Positions 16,707 through 26,036 of a DNA stretch of 64,000 nucleotides are shown one piece after another. Both the position numbers and the translations under genes were made by a program. Positions within the stretch are counted from its first letter, which is position 1. Each line of letters opens with the position of its first letter. This DNA is from Desulfallas thermosapovorans DSM 6562 (GTDB taxonomy: Bacteria; Bacillota; Desulfotomaculia; Desulfotomaculales; Desulfallaceae), in assembly GCF_008124625.1 (NCBI RefSeq), contig NZ_VNHM01000003.1:1-64000 (forward strand), in the 5' to 3' direction. The notes beneath the pieces were generated by a model, which was not told where the DNA came from, made no database searches, and saw only the letters and a list, made by a program, of their open reading frames with translations.

Positions 16707-18860
16707 TTGCAAAGGAAAGGAATAATCTGCATATGGTTAATTGGCATGCTGCTGCTTATCACCCTTGTGTCCGGTTGTAGCGGCACTTCCGGGGCAGCGG
16801 AGCAAAATCATGCCGAGGGAGACACTGAAAATCCGGCGGTTGCTGGTTTTGCCAGTTATAACGAGGTGCCTGTGGACTGCTCCCCGGCCCTGAAGCCTTA
16901 TCAGGTGGAACCGGGACTTGGTAATGTAACCAACAAGGACATGTTTCAATTTTCGCCGGAAGCGGAGCGTTTACTGGTGAAAAACGGGTTTGTGGTAGTG
17001 CCCAATGAACACCAGCGGGAATTTTTCATGCTTTATGAAATCAACCGTTATGACCCGGTGCCCAGTTTTATTACCACCGACTCAATGCTGCACAATTATC
17101 ACTTGTTCTTCAGCCACCTGCTGCGGGTAATTGAAAAGGAAAAACTGGCCCCGGAATTAAAAGAGTTAACCGCGGCCATGCTCACCGTATCCCAAAAGCA
17201 GTATGCCGCCCTTAAAGGCAGTGACTGGGAAAATGCCGCCAAAAGAAACGCTGGCTTTTTCGCCGTGGCCGCAAAGCTTCTGGACCCGCAAGTGAATATC
17301 CCACCTCAGGTGAAACAGGTGGTGGCGGAGGAATTGCAGCTTATTAATAATAGCGAGGGTATTTACGTTTCCCCTCTGATGAATATGGGACAGGCCCTTG
17401 ATATTACGGACACCCCGCAGGAGGATTATTCCCAGTACATTCCCCGGGGCCACTATACCACTGACGGGCTGCTGCAGTCCTATTTCAAGGCCATGATGTG
17501 GTACGGGAGAATGACTTTCCGGCTCAACAGTGAGGATGAAACAAAATCAGCCGTTTTAATGACCCTGGCCCTGGGTGAAGGGGATAACGGGCAAAAGTGG
17601 GATAAAATATACCAGCCCACCAGCTTCTTTGTGGGCCGGGCCGATGACCTGTCCTACCTGCAATACCGGGAACTACTGGACAAAATCTATGGCCCCAAAG
17701 CGGGACTTGGGGAACTGGCCTCCGGCGGTGATAAATGGGCCACCTTCATGCAAGCGGCGGCAGAACTGGAACCTCCGGCTATAAACTCCATCCCTATCTT
17801 TGATGAGGATATACAACCCGATCGCGAAAGCGCAATCAAAGGCTTTAGGTTTATGGGGCAGCGGTACACCCTGGATGCCGACGTTTTCCAGCGGCTGGTT
17901 TACCGCGCGGTAAAAGAAAACAGCCAGGGCGAGCGCAGAATGCTGCCCAGGGGCCTGGACATCCCGGCAGCCATGGGCTCTGACGAAGCTTACGCTATAT
18001 TGGAGGCTGAGGGTGAAACAAATTACGCAGGCTACCGGGATAACATGAATAAAATGCGGCAATATATCACCGGCCTGGACAAAAATATCTGGACGCAAAA
18101 CCTGTACTGGGGATGGCTTTATACCCTGGAGCCCCTGCTGCGGGAAAGGGAAGAGGGTTACCCGGCCTTTATGCGCAACCAGGCCTGGACCAGGAAAGAT
18201 TTGAACAGCTATCTGGCCAGCTGGACCGAGCTCAAGCATGATACCATCCTTTATGCCAAACAGGTTTACGCCGAAATGGGCGGCGGTATGGAGGGTGTGG
18301 ATGACCGGGGTTATGTGGAGCCAAACCCGCACCTTTATGCCCGCCTGGCCGCCCTGGTGAACATGACCCGGGAGGGGCTGTCGGCGCGGGATCTTCTGGG
18401 CCAAAGGGATTGGGACAGCCTGGACCGGCTGGAGCAGCTGGCCCTGGCTTTAAAAACGATATCCGAAAAGGAACTCTCCAATCAACCGCTGACTGGTGAA
18501 GAATATGATTTAATCCGCTCCTACGGCGGGCAGTTGGAACATTTCTGGCTGGAGGCCCTCAGGGATATAGGGGTGGACCACCGCTCCGCCATTGCCGAAA
18601 ATCCCGCGGCACTGGTAGCCGATGTGGCCACCGATCCTAATGGCCGGGTGCTGCAGGAGGCCACAGGAAACATCTTTGAAATTTACGCCGTGGTACCCGT
18701 TGATGGTACCTTGAGAATTGCCAAGGGCGGTGTTTATTCCCACTATGAGTTTACCTGGCCGCTTCAGGACCGTTTAACCGATAAAAAATGGCATGCCATA
18801 CTGGATGCCGGACAAGCACCCCCCCTGGCCGGGTGGACCGAAACCTTTATTGCCCCGTGA
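16707..18860 (+). CDS. DUF3160 lipoprotein
   Basis: A 717-residue secreted protein. The N-terminal hydrophobic segment ends in a lipobox (LVSGC), so it should be anchored outside the membrane. The body matches the DUF3160 family, with an N-terminal block (FFMLYEINRYDPVPSFITTD) and a C-terminal block around NLYWGWLYTLEPLL and ASWTELKHDTILYAKQ. The function is unknown. It starts at TTG 16707 behind a strong AAGGAGG site with 8-base spacing. Its stop overlaps the GTG start of the CapA-type gene, so the two products are probably made together. Confidence 0.85.
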   Translation: MQRKGIICIWLIGMLLLITLVSGCSGTSGAAEQNHAEGDTENPAVAGFASYNEVPVDCSPALKPYQVEPGLGNVTNKDMFQFSPEAERLLVKNGFVVVPNEHQREFFMLYEINRYDPVPSFITTDSMLHNYHLFFSHLLRVIEKEKLAPELKELTAAMLTVSQKQYAALKGSDWENAAKRNAGFFAVAAKLLDPQVNIPPQVKQVVAEELQLINNSEGIYVSPLMNMGQALDITDTPQEDYSQYIPRGHYTTDGLLQSYFKAMMWYGRMTFRLNSEDETKSAVLMTLALGEGDNGQKWDKIYQPTSFFVGRADDLSYLQYRELLDKIYGPKAGLGELASGGDKWATFMQAAAELEPPAINSIPIFDEDIQPDRESAIKGFRFMGQRYTLDADVFQRLVYRAVKENSQGERRMLPRGLDIPAAMGSDEAYAILEAEGETNYAGYRDNMNKMRQYITGLDKNIWTQNLYWGWLYTLEPLLREREEGYPAFMRNQAWTRKDLNSYLASWTELKHDTILYAKQVYAEMGGGMEGVDDRGYVEPNPHLYARLAALVNMTREGLSARDLLGQRDWDSLDRLEQLALALKTISEKELSNQPLTGEEYDLIRSYGGQLEHFWLEALRDIGVDHRSAIAENPAALVADVATDPNGRVLQEATGNIFEIYAVVPVDGTLRIAKGGVYSHYEFTWPLQDRLTDKKWHAILDAGQAPPLAGWTETFIAP

Positions 18861-20488
18861 AATTCACCCGGTTAATGCCGGCCCTTCTGCTGGCGGTGGG
18901 GCTGCTGTACTGCTCCTGGGCCTGTGCCCCGGAGCAGTACGGCGGCGGCAAGCATTTCCATGACCTGGCGGCCTTTAAAAAATATCGCATGCAGCTACCG
19001 GAAAAACATGATGCCCTGTGCCTGGTGGCGGTGGGAGATATCATGCTCTCCCGGTACGTGGCTCAAAAAATAAACGAGCACGGCGACCCGGGCTATTCCT
19101 TCGCCGGGGTGCAGTGGTTCTTGCAAGGCGGGGATGTTGTTTTCGGTAACCTGGAAGGCCCGGTAACCCCGGGACGAGAAATAAAGGTCCCCGAGATGGT
19201 GTTAAGGGCCGACCCCCGGGTGGCCCCGGCCCTTAAAGAGGCCGGTTTTGATATCCTGTCCCTGGCCAACAACCATGTGCCCGATTTTGGCGGGCAGGGA
19301 ATACTGGACACCATGCACTACCTGGACGGTGCCGCCATCCTCCACACCGGTGCCGGCAAAAATGACCGGGAAGCTTATGCCCCCCGGTATATGGAAGTAA
19401 AGGGTGTAAAGCTGGCTTTTTTGGCCTTTAATGACCCGGCGGTTGTACCGGACTCCTACGGGGCAGGCGATGGCCCCGGCACCGCCCTCCTGGAGCCTGA
19501 AAAGATGACCGCCGCCATCAACGAGGCGGCGGCCAATGCTGATTTCACGGTGGTTTCCCTGCATGCCGGCACCGAATACGCCGCCGAACCGGATGCCACC
19601 CAGGTCCGGTTTGCCCGGCTGGCCATAGACGCCGGGGCGGATCTGGTGCTGGGCAGTCATCCCCACGTGGTACAAAGGGTGGAGCGTTACCGGGGGAAAT
19701 ACATCCTTTATAGCCTGGGCAACTTTGTTTTTGACCAGCTGTGGTCCCGGGACACCCGGGAAAGTGTTGCCGCCGGGATTTGGATCAGGGAAAACAATGT
19801 GGAGAAGATGGAGTTTCTCCCGGTTTATATCACCGGCGATGCGCGCCCCGTGACTATAAGCGGGCCGGAGGGACAAAGGATAATGGAGAAACTGGAACTT
19901 GATCTGAACAGGCAAAGGATACCGGCCTGGGACAGTGAAAAAGGGATATTCACCACCGTGGAACAATATGTATTCCAGGCTGAAAAATCCCCGCCGGAAT
20001 ACAGGTTGTTGCAAAGCCAGTATTTCGACCTGGACGGCGATGGCTGCAAGGAAGGAGTTTATCTAAAGAACGGAAGAATAACGGTACGGGAAGCTTCCCG
20101 CACCATCTGGCAATCACCGGGCGACTGGTGGGTGGATTATTTCTTTCTGGGTGACGTCAACAACGACGGCATAACAGAGTTAAACTTGCTGGTTTGGAAA
20201 GAAGGCAGCTTCGGTCCCCACAAGCCCTTCTGGCTGGAGGAGGAAGATGCCGGCGTCAAAAACCACCTTTTTATCTTTAAGCTTGAACAGGGCAGCATAA
20301 AGCCGGTGTGGCAGTCATCCAATCTGGATTATCCCAACCACCGTGCATCCCTTGTTGATTTTGACAACGACGGTGAGAAGGAACTGCTGGTTATCGAGGG
20401 CAGCTATACCGACCCCGCCAGGAGGGAAACCACCTTGTGGAAGTGGAACGGATGGGGTTTTTCCCACGTTTCTTGCAAAGAAAATTAG
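18857..20488 (+). CDS. CapA-family metallophosphatase-like protein with C-terminal EF/FG-GAP repeats
   Basis: A 543-residue protein. The N-terminal signal ends in a possible lipobox (CSWAC). The PGA_cap domain (~residues 45-330) shows AVGDIMLSRYV, GNLEGPV, LSLANNHVPDFG, VSLHAGTEY and GSHPHVVQRVE, the metal-site pattern of the CapA/calcineurin-like fold. The C-terminal ~170 residues carry Asp-rich Ca-binding-type motifs (DLDGDGCKEG, DVNNDGITEL, DFDNDGEKEL). CapA relatives act on polyglutamate or cell-surface polymers; the substrate here is unknown. GTG 18857 overlaps the upstream stop as GTGA, indicating translational coupling. Confidence 0.88.
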   Translation: MKFTRLMPALLLAVGLLYCSWACAPEQYGGGKHFHDLAAFKKYRMQLPEKHDALCLVAVGDIMLSRYVAQKINEHGDPGYSFAGVQWFLQGGDVVFGNLEGPVTPGREIKVPEMVLRADPRVAPALKEAGFDILSLANNHVPDFGGQGILDTMHYLDGAAILHTGAGKNDREAYAPRYMEVKGVKLAFLAFNDPAVVPDSYGAGDGPGTALLEPEKMTAAINEAAANADFTVVSLHAGTEYAAEPDATQVRFARLAIDAGADLVLGSHPHVVQRVERYRGKYILYSLGNFVFDQLWSRDTRESVAAGIWIRENNVEKMEFLPVYITGDARPVTISGPEGQRIMEKLELDLNRQRIPAWDSEKGIFTTVEQYVFQAEKSPPEYRLLQSQYFDLDGDGCKEGVYLKNGRITVREASRTIWQSPGDWWVDYFFLGDVNNDGITELNLLVWKEGSFGPHKPFWLEEEDAGVKNHLFIFKLEQGSIKPVWQSSNLDYPNHRASLVDFDNDGEKELLVIEGSYTDPARRETTLWKWNGWGFSHVSCKEN

Positions 20489-20570
20489 TCTGATTTACCC
20501 CGGGCGATATTGCAGCATTCTGGAAGTTATGCAATTAATAAATAACTATTAATAAAAAGAGTGATTTTTT

Positions 20571-21950
20571 TTGCATACTTTACCCTATTACACCAGCGTT
20601 GTCCTGACCCTGGCTATAGTTACGCTGGTAGGTCTACATTCAGTTGGAAAAATTAAAACCTCCCAAGATTATATTGTAGGGGGGCGCAATTTGTATCCCG
20701 CCGCCATAGCGGGAGCTATAGTAGGGTCATTCGTTGGAGGCACGGTCACCATTGGAACCGCTCAGATGGCCTGCAAATACGGTTTAGTTGCCATCTGGTT
20801 CACCATAGGGGCAGGTTTATCCTGCTTGCTGTTAGCTTTATTCATGATAAAACCTCTGCGTGAAAAGGAAGTAAGTACTATAACAGAATACCTGATAGCC
20901 AGTTACGGCGAAGGGATTAGGTTTTGGGTGGCTCTGTTTACGGTAATAGGAATGCTGATTCAGGTAGCAGTACAAATCATTGCCGCAATTCCGGTTCTAA
21001 GTGGTATGTTTTCGGTTGGATCAGTGCCGGCTTCTTTTATTATAGTTTTTTTAATAGTGTTGTATATGATTGGCGGTGGGATTTGGAGTACCGGCCTGGT
21101 TGGTATGGTAAAACTGGCACTGCTTTCTATAACCCTGTTTGCCGGTGGGGTAATAGCATGTCTTGAAACGGGTGGACTCTGGAAAACAGCGGCGCTGCTT
21201 ACCGTGGCACCTACATTGTCTCTCTTTCCCCGGGGAGCGCTTGTTGAATTGGGCGGTCTTTTTTCGGTTCTCGTAGGCTTTGCCTCCACCCAGGCGTTCC
21301 TACAGCCTCTTTTTGCCGGGCGGGATGTACGTTCAGCAAAGATTGGCGCCCTGGTTGCTGCTGCACTAATACCCATGTACGGCTTCGCCGGGGTAATTAT
21401 CGGCCTATTTATGAAGGTAGCCCATCCCGGTATTAACCCTGTCTTTGCTCTGCCCGTTTTCTTCAATTTATACCTTAGTCCCTGGTTGGGCGGTGTAGCT
21501 AATGCCACCCTGCTGATCTCTCTAATTCTCACGGGCGGTGCCCTGACCCTGGGGGTAAGTACAGTACTTACCCGCGATGTTTATGCAACCCTTCACCCCG
21601 GTGTTTCTGACAAAGCTCTACTCCGGGCCGGACGTTTATTTACCGCCGGCACGGGTGCGGTAGCGCTGGCTATGGTGTTGTTTTCGGGCGGTACTTTAAT
21701 TCTGGATTGGACTTATCTTTCAAATGCATTGCGCGGTGTTACTGTATTTCTACCGCTATTAGCAGCGGTTTTTATTCCTGCCCGGGTGCGCCCCCGGGGG
21801 GTTCTCCGCGCAGTTATTTTAGCCCCGGTGGCAACCCTGCTGAGCCAATTTTTCTTACCTTTAGATATACATCCCCTTTTTGTAGGACTTCCAGTGGCAC
21901 TTTTATGTATGTTGCACAGTATGTTGCATACAGCCAGGCCTTTATCATAG
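20571..21950 (+). CDS. sodium:solute symporter (SSS family)
   Basis: A 459-residue integral membrane protein with about 12-13 hydrophobic segments. SSS hallmarks include SQDYIVGGRNLYPAAIAGAIVGSFVGGTVTIGTAQ near the N-terminus and a TM5-6 region around GGGIWSTGLVGMVK. It imports an organic solute with Na+; the substrate cannot be read from sequence. TTG 20571 follows AAGAGTGA. The last codons and the stop fall inside a duplicated fragment of the downstream molybdopterin oxidoreductase gene, so the native C-terminus may have been replaced. Confidence 0.88.
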   Translation: MHTLPYYTSVVLTLAIVTLVGLHSVGKIKTSQDYIVGGRNLYPAAIAGAIVGSFVGGTVTIGTAQMACKYGLVAIWFTIGAGLSCLLLALFMIKPLREKEVSTITEYLIASYGEGIRFWVALFTVIGMLIQVAVQIIAAIPVLSGMFSVGSVPASFIIVFLIVLYMIGGGIWSTGLVGMVKLALLSITLFAGGVIACLETGGLWKTAALLTVAPTLSLFPRGALVELGGLFSVLVGFASTQAFLQPLFAGRDVRSAKIGALVAAALIPMYGFAGVIIGLFMKVAHPGINPVFALPVFFNLYLSPWLGGVANATLLISLILTGGALTLGVSTVLTRDVYATLHPGVSDKALLRAGRLFTAGTGAVALAMVLFSGGTLILDWTYLSNALRGVTVFLPLLAAVFIPARVRPRGVLRAVILAPVATLLSQFFLPLDIHPLFVGLPVALLCMLHSMLHTARPLS

Positions 21951-21993
21951 GCACGGCTCTCCACCGGCAGGCGGTGGCCAAAACCATGGACCA
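21935..21993 (-). pseudogene. short tail fragment of the molybdopterin oxidoreductase gene
   Basis: The minus strand reads VHGFGHRLPVESRAY and KGLA, matching codons near the 3' end of the oxidoreductase gene (about 22945-23003) over roughly 55 bases with about five mismatches. It is sandwiched between the end of the symporter gene and the end of the truncated ABC ATPase, and overlaps both. Confidence 0.75.
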
Positions 21994-22716
21994 TCAGGGA
22001 TTACCATAATCGAACAAAAGCTGCAAAATTTTATGCTTCACCTCGGAAAACAAGGAGTTACCAAGCAATGATATTGACCTCGGTTTTGGAAACGGTACAC
22101 TAATTTCATGTTTGATACGGCCCGGAAGCCTGCTCATAACATAAATCCTGTCGGCTAACATCAATGCCTCCTCGACATCATGCGTAATAAAAAGAATAGA
22201 GGGATTAAGCTGCATGGAAATAGATAATAGTAGTTGCTGCATGGAGAGCCTGGTCTGGGCATCCAATGCTGCAAATGGTTCGTCCATAAGCAGCATTTTC
22301 GGTTCCATGACCAGTACCCTGGCAATGGAAACCCGCTGCTGCATTCCACCGGATAATTGATGGGGGTAATAATGCTCAAAGCCTTTCAGGCCCACCAGGC
22401 CAATATACTTTGCACATTTTTCATCCTGCACATGGCGACTCAACTTCTTAAGCTTTAAACCATAGGCAACGTTTTGCTTCACCGTAAGCCAGGGGAAAAG
22501 AACGGCTGATTGAAAGACCACACTTCTCTTTGAGGAAGGACCTGCAACTAGCTCGCCGTCAAACAAGCTGCTACCTTCATCCGGTTTTTCAAAACCCGCT
22601 GCGATATTCAAAATCGTTGACTTGCCGCATCCACTTGGACCAATCAGGGCAATTATTTCACCTTCATCTTGATCTATGTCAACGATAACCACACATGCAA
22701 ATAACTGCTGCAACAA
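21994..22716 (-). pseudogene. ABC transporter ATP-binding protein, NitT/TauT type, N-terminally truncated
   Basis: A 240-codon frame with Walker A GPSGCGKST, Q-loop VFQSAVLFPW, signature LSGGMQQRVSIARVL, Walker B MLLMDEPFAALD and switch His ITHDVEEAL: a complete catalytic core of the SsuB/TauB/NrtD class. The normal first ~30 residues (the strands before GEIIALIGPSG) are missing or scrambled (MLQQLFACVVIVDIDQDEGE). Its 3' end runs into a foreign gene fragment. No permease or binding protein is adjacent. I treat it as a decaying remnant, though a functional shortened ATPase cannot be excluded. Confidence 0.6.
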
Positions 22717-22730
22717 AAAGATGTACAGCG

Positions 22731-22765
22731 AAAAACCTACCCGATTTCTTCAAGGGTAGGTTTTT
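22731..22765 (-). terminator. terminator after the molybdopterin oxidoreductase gene
   Basis: A 12-bp perfect stem (AAAAACCTACCC/GGGTAGGTTTTT) with an 11-base loop yields a T run on either strand. It lies about 85 bases past the oxidoreductase stop. Confidence 0.75.
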
Positions 22766-22848
22766 CAAGTTATACATATCTAATTTGTAGATTAATAGCG
22801 TTTTCCGGGACTGCTACATGAGATGGTTAAGATAGCCACAGGAATACC

Positions 22849-24933
22849 TTAGCATTTAGAGACGGTAACGAAATGTTCCTGCATGGCTATGCTGCCCCCG
22901 GCCTGATCCCAGATTTCCAGTCCACCCTGCATAAAACAATTGTCGGCCAGGCCTTTACCATAGGCACGGCTCTCCACCGGCAGGCGGTGGCCAAAGCCAT
23001 GAACCACGAATACAGCTTCGGGGTGAATCAGCGGGGTCACTTTGGCCCGGATGGTTTCGGAATAGCCGTCCCGGCTGACCGTGACCCGCTCCCCATCGGT
23101 AATCTGAAGTTCTGCCGCAGCCCGGTCGTTAATCCACAATACGTTTTCGGACATCAGTTCCGACAACATGGGGTTGTTCACGGTATGGCCCTGGGTGTGC
23201 ACGGCACAGCGGCCAAAGGTCAGGCGGAATTGCCCTTTGGGCGGCCGTTTCGGGGCAGTGTAAGGTTTTAAAGATGGAATACCCTGTTTTTCGAGCCTCT
23301 CGGAAATAATATCGATTTTACCGGAGGGCGTTTTAAACCTGGGTTCCGTAAAGGGCGGGTCTTCAACGGGCTGGGCCAGGTTTACAAAACCGGTGGCATT
23401 GAAATCCTCAGGCCGTACCCCGGTGCCCTCCAACTGGTAGTTCCAGATATCCTCAATAGAGCTAAAGGCCAGCTCGCCAATCCCCAGGCGCCTGGCCAGC
23501 CCGCAGATGATCTCCCAGTCCGCCCGCGTATCGAAGCGCGGCTGAACAGCCCGCCGGCGCACGAAGAAATAGGGCCGTAGCCCGTTTTTACAGGCCATGA
23601 TACTTTCCCGCTCGAGATAGGTGGACAGGGGCAGCACTATATCTGAATACCAGGCGGTGTCCGACCACGTAAAGCTAACGGATACCAGCAGATCCAAATG
23701 ATCGAATATTTGCCGCAGGCGATCCGGGTCGGGAAAACCCATCAAGGGATCATGGCGGTAGGCGATATAGGCCTTCACCGGGTATGGTTCACCGGTTTCC
23801 ATGGCCTTGTAAACCAGGTGGGCCAAGCCCGGCCCCGCATCAAAATGCTTGTAAAGCCACCCCACACCGTCCGCACGCTTCTCGGTGGGCTTGGGGAACA
23901 GGTCCGCCAGTTTATTCAAACCCTTCCTCCCAACGTCGCCGGGTTTTTTGGTAAACATCAAACCACCCCTGGCACCGATGGAACCCAGGAGGGCATTGAT
24001 GATATAAGCTGTACGGGAGACATAAAAAGAATCGGTATAGCGGGCGGTCATCCAGCCGGGGTGCCAGATCACGGCCGGCCTGGCGGCGGCAATTTCCTGC
24101 ACGAAGCGCCGGATTTCACCGGCGGGAACCCCGGTTTCCCCTTCGGCCCATTCCGGGCTGTACGGGCGTACAAATTCTTCCAACTGGCCGAGATCATTTA
24201 TCCAGCGGGCGGCATATTCAGCATCATAGAGTTTCTTGAATAAGAGCTCGTGAATAACTGCCAGGTTAAGGGCGTAGTCACTTCCGGGTCTAACCAATAG
24301 GAACCGGTCAGCCTTCGTCGCCGAAATAGTGGCCCGGATATCAATAACCGTGATCTTGCAGCCCGCGTCCATGGCTGCAGTCAGGTTAGTAACCTCCTGC
24401 ACGTTGATAGCCTCAAATATATTGCGTGTTTGAAATACCACATGCCTGGCGTTTTTATAATCGTAAACCAGTTCCTCGCGGCCTGCACCGGTGACGGAAA
24501 TGCAGGCGTGGTGCACATTGCGGGCACAGGAACTGTCGTGATTGGTATAGTTGGGGGAGCCCAAACCGCGCACAAACGCCTGGTGCAAATCTTTAAACGG
24601 CCCGCTGCGGTCCGAAAAGGCGACGCTGCGCGCCCCGTGTTTATCCATCACCGCTTTGAGCCTGGCGGCGGTTTCCTCCAAGGCCTCATCCCAACTGACC
24701 TGGCGCCATTTACCTTCACCGCGCTTGCCCTCGCGAATCATTGGCCCCTGGATACGTTCATGATCATGAAGCAGTGCAATTCCAGCGGCACCCTTGGGGC
24801 ATATGGTCCCCTTCATCGCAGGTACGTGAGGATTTCCCTGGAGCAATTGCACATTGTCATTTTTTACCTCGGCCATGATGGGGCAACGCACAGTGCACAT
24901 ACCGCATACGCTGAATACCTGTTGGGTGGTCAT
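22849..24933 (-). CDS. molybdopterin-dependent oxidoreductase, thiosulfate/polysulfide-reductase-like catalytic subunit
   Basis: A 694-residue member of the DMSO-reductase superfamily. The N-terminal [4Fe-4S] motif is CGMCTVRC with a fourth Cys in TICPKGAAG. The likely Mo/W ligand is the Cys in NHDSSCARN, as in Phs/Psr-type enzymes. The C-terminal molydop-binding domain holds CAVHTQGHTVNNPM and HGFGHRLP. There is no Tat signal, so it should be cytoplasmic. No electron-transfer or membrane subunit is adjacent. ATG 24933 follows AAGGAG. A probable Moco riboswitch lies upstream. A 55-base piece of its 3' end is duplicated at 21935-21993. Confidence 0.88.
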   Translation of the reverse strand: MTTQQVFSVCGMCTVRCPIMAEVKNDNVQLLQGNPHVPAMKGTICPKGAAGIALLHDHERIQGPMIREGKRGEGKWRQVSWDEALEETAARLKAVMDKHGARSVAFSDRSGPFKDLHQAFVRGLGSPNYTNHDSSCARNVHHACISVTGAGREELVYDYKNARHVVFQTRNIFEAINVQEVTNLTAAMDAGCKITVIDIRATISATKADRFLLVRPGSDYALNLAVIHELLFKKLYDAEYAARWINDLGQLEEFVRPYSPEWAEGETGVPAGEIRRFVQEIAAARPAVIWHPGWMTARYTDSFYVSRTAYIINALLGSIGARGGLMFTKKPGDVGRKGLNKLADLFPKPTEKRADGVGWLYKHFDAGPGLAHLVYKAMETGEPYPVKAYIAYRHDPLMGFPDPDRLRQIFDHLDLLVSVSFTWSDTAWYSDIVLPLSTYLERESIMACKNGLRPYFFVRRRAVQPRFDTRADWEIICGLARRLGIGELAFSSIEDIWNYQLEGTGVRPEDFNATGFVNLAQPVEDPPFTEPRFKTPSGKIDIISERLEKQGIPSLKPYTAPKRPPKGQFRLTFGRCAVHTQGHTVNNPMLSELMSENVLWINDRAAAELQITDGERVTVSRDGYSETIRAKVTPLIHPEAVFVVHGFGHRLPVESRAYGKGLADNCFMQGGLEIWDQAGGSIAMQEHFVTVSKC

Positions 24934-25032
24934 ATACCGAATTCTCCTTTTAACTTAATGATATGGTTCAAATTTAAAATAATTTTTCGACAAGTTCACA
25001 ACCTGTTTTACCGGTATTAATGGAAAATAAAC

Positions 25033-25064
25033 GGGCTTTGTCCTGCCAAAAGGAAACAAAGCCC
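25033..25064 (-). terminator. expression-platform hairpin of the putative Moco riboswitch
   Basis: A 9-bp perfect stem (GGGCTTTGT/ACAAAGCCC) is followed on the minus strand by GTTTATTTT. It lies between the aptamer-like region and the oxidoreductase start, where a riboswitch terminator would be expected. Confidence 0.6.
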
Positions 25065-25070
25065 GGTCAT

Positions 25071-25184
25071 ACCCAGGGTTTATCATCTCCTTTCCGCAAT
25101 GGGAGGCAGGCCGGTTTCCCGGCATACCCTGCCGGTTCAAGAACCATAACATGGTTAACAGGTTATTGAACTCGGAGAGCTGTT
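25071..25184 (-). ncRNA. putative molybdenum/tungsten cofactor (Moco) riboswitch aptamer
   Basis: In the leader of a molybdopterin oxidoreductase gene, the minus strand has GGCAGGG, a GCCGGGAAACCGGC hairpin and CTGCCTCCC, then GGAAAGGAGATG. This resembles the E. coli moaA Moco leader (hairpin, GCCUCCC, a few bases, GGAAAGG) from memory. CTCTCC near the 5' end can pair with GGAGA(T) as a closing stem. A terminator hairpin follows. A covariance search against the Moco-II/Moco families would decide; the gene context fits well. Confidence 0.55.
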
Positions 25185-25343
25185 TTAATTTATTGATTAT
25201 TCAAACCAGTAGTATTTTATATGATGCTTGATAACGCGTCAAGAAAGTAGCGGACTTGGCAAAAAATAATAATGAAAAAACGCGTTTAAAGTACTATAAT
25301 AGGTAAAATATTGTTATTCTTAAAACTGGAACGGGGACGTAAA

Positions 25344-26036
25344 ATGCAAACGCAAGAATTGAAACAGGGAATAAACGACTCCATCCCGATAGTGTTGGGC
25401 TATTTACCTTTGGGTTTTGCCTTTGGGGTGCTGGCAACTGATGTGGGCATGTCAATTGTCCAGGCCACCATGATGTCGGTGTTGTGCTTTACAGGGGCCG
25501 GACAGTATATCGCCATTGGAGTTTTGCAAGCCGGCGGAGCGGTATTCACCATTATCCTGGCCAACGTTTTAGTGAATTTAAGATATTTGCTGTTTTCCAC
25601 ATCACTGGTGCCTTACCTCAAGGGCCATGTCCCAACCGCCACGGGCAGCATTTTATCCTACGGGCTGACCGATGAAACCTATGCCGTGGCCATGAACCGC
25701 TACCAGCAGCATGCGCCCACCGCTTCCTACATGGCTGGACTTAACCTTAGTTCACATACTGGCTGGATCGCCAGTACATTGCTGGGCGCCATACTGGGCA
25801 GCTATATCGGCGACACGGACCGCCTGGGCCTGGGTTTTACTCTGCCGGCAATGTATATTTGCCTGCTGGTGCTTATGATCAGAAATAAACCGGATGTTAT
25901 TGTGGCTTTATCCTCCGCCTTTATTTGTTTGTTAATTGGTTATTTAATGCCTGCCACCATGGCAAATATGTTTAATATCATCATAGCAACCATTGCCGCA
26001 GCCAGTTTGGGGGTGTTCATCAGTGAGCGGAAATAG
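25344..26036 (+). CDS. azlC: branched-chain amino acid exporter large subunit, AzlC family
   Basis: A 230-residue membrane protein with several hydrophobic helices and the AzlC pattern DSIPIVLGYLPLGFAFGVLA, then CFTGAGQYIA and SYGLTDETYAVA. With AzlD it exports branched-chain amino acids or analogues across the membrane. ATG 25344 is preferred; an in-frame TTG lies at 25311. Its 3' end overlaps azlD by 14 bases, so the pair is co-translated. Confidence 0.92.
   Translation: MQTQELKQGINDSIPIVLGYLPLGFAFGVLATDVGMSIVQATMMSVLCFTGAGQYIAIGVLQAGGAVFTIILANVLVNLRYLLFSTSLVPYLKGHVPTATGSILSYGLTDETYAVAMNRYQQHAPTASYMAGLNLSSHTGWIASTLLGAILGSYIGDTDRLGLGFTLPAMYICLLVLMIRNKPDVIVALSSAFICLLIGYLMPATMANMFNIIIATIAAASLGVFISERK

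Noticed and set aside
17673-18404. Long antisense open frame (243 codons) inside the DUF3160 gene
   Set aside because: It lies opposite a conserved lipoprotein frame, has low-complexity composition typical of antisense reading, and has no ribosome site.
19202-20014. Long antisense open frame (270 codons) inside the CapA-type gene
   Set aside because: It mirrors a well-supported PGA_cap domain; antisense frames stay open by chance in this GC-rich codon pattern.
21994-22716. Assignment of the ABC ATPase as the missing subunit of the betaine transporter
   Set aside because: Its motifs are of the NitT/TauT class, it lacks the OpuAA CBS region, it is truncated, and it lies 13 kb away.
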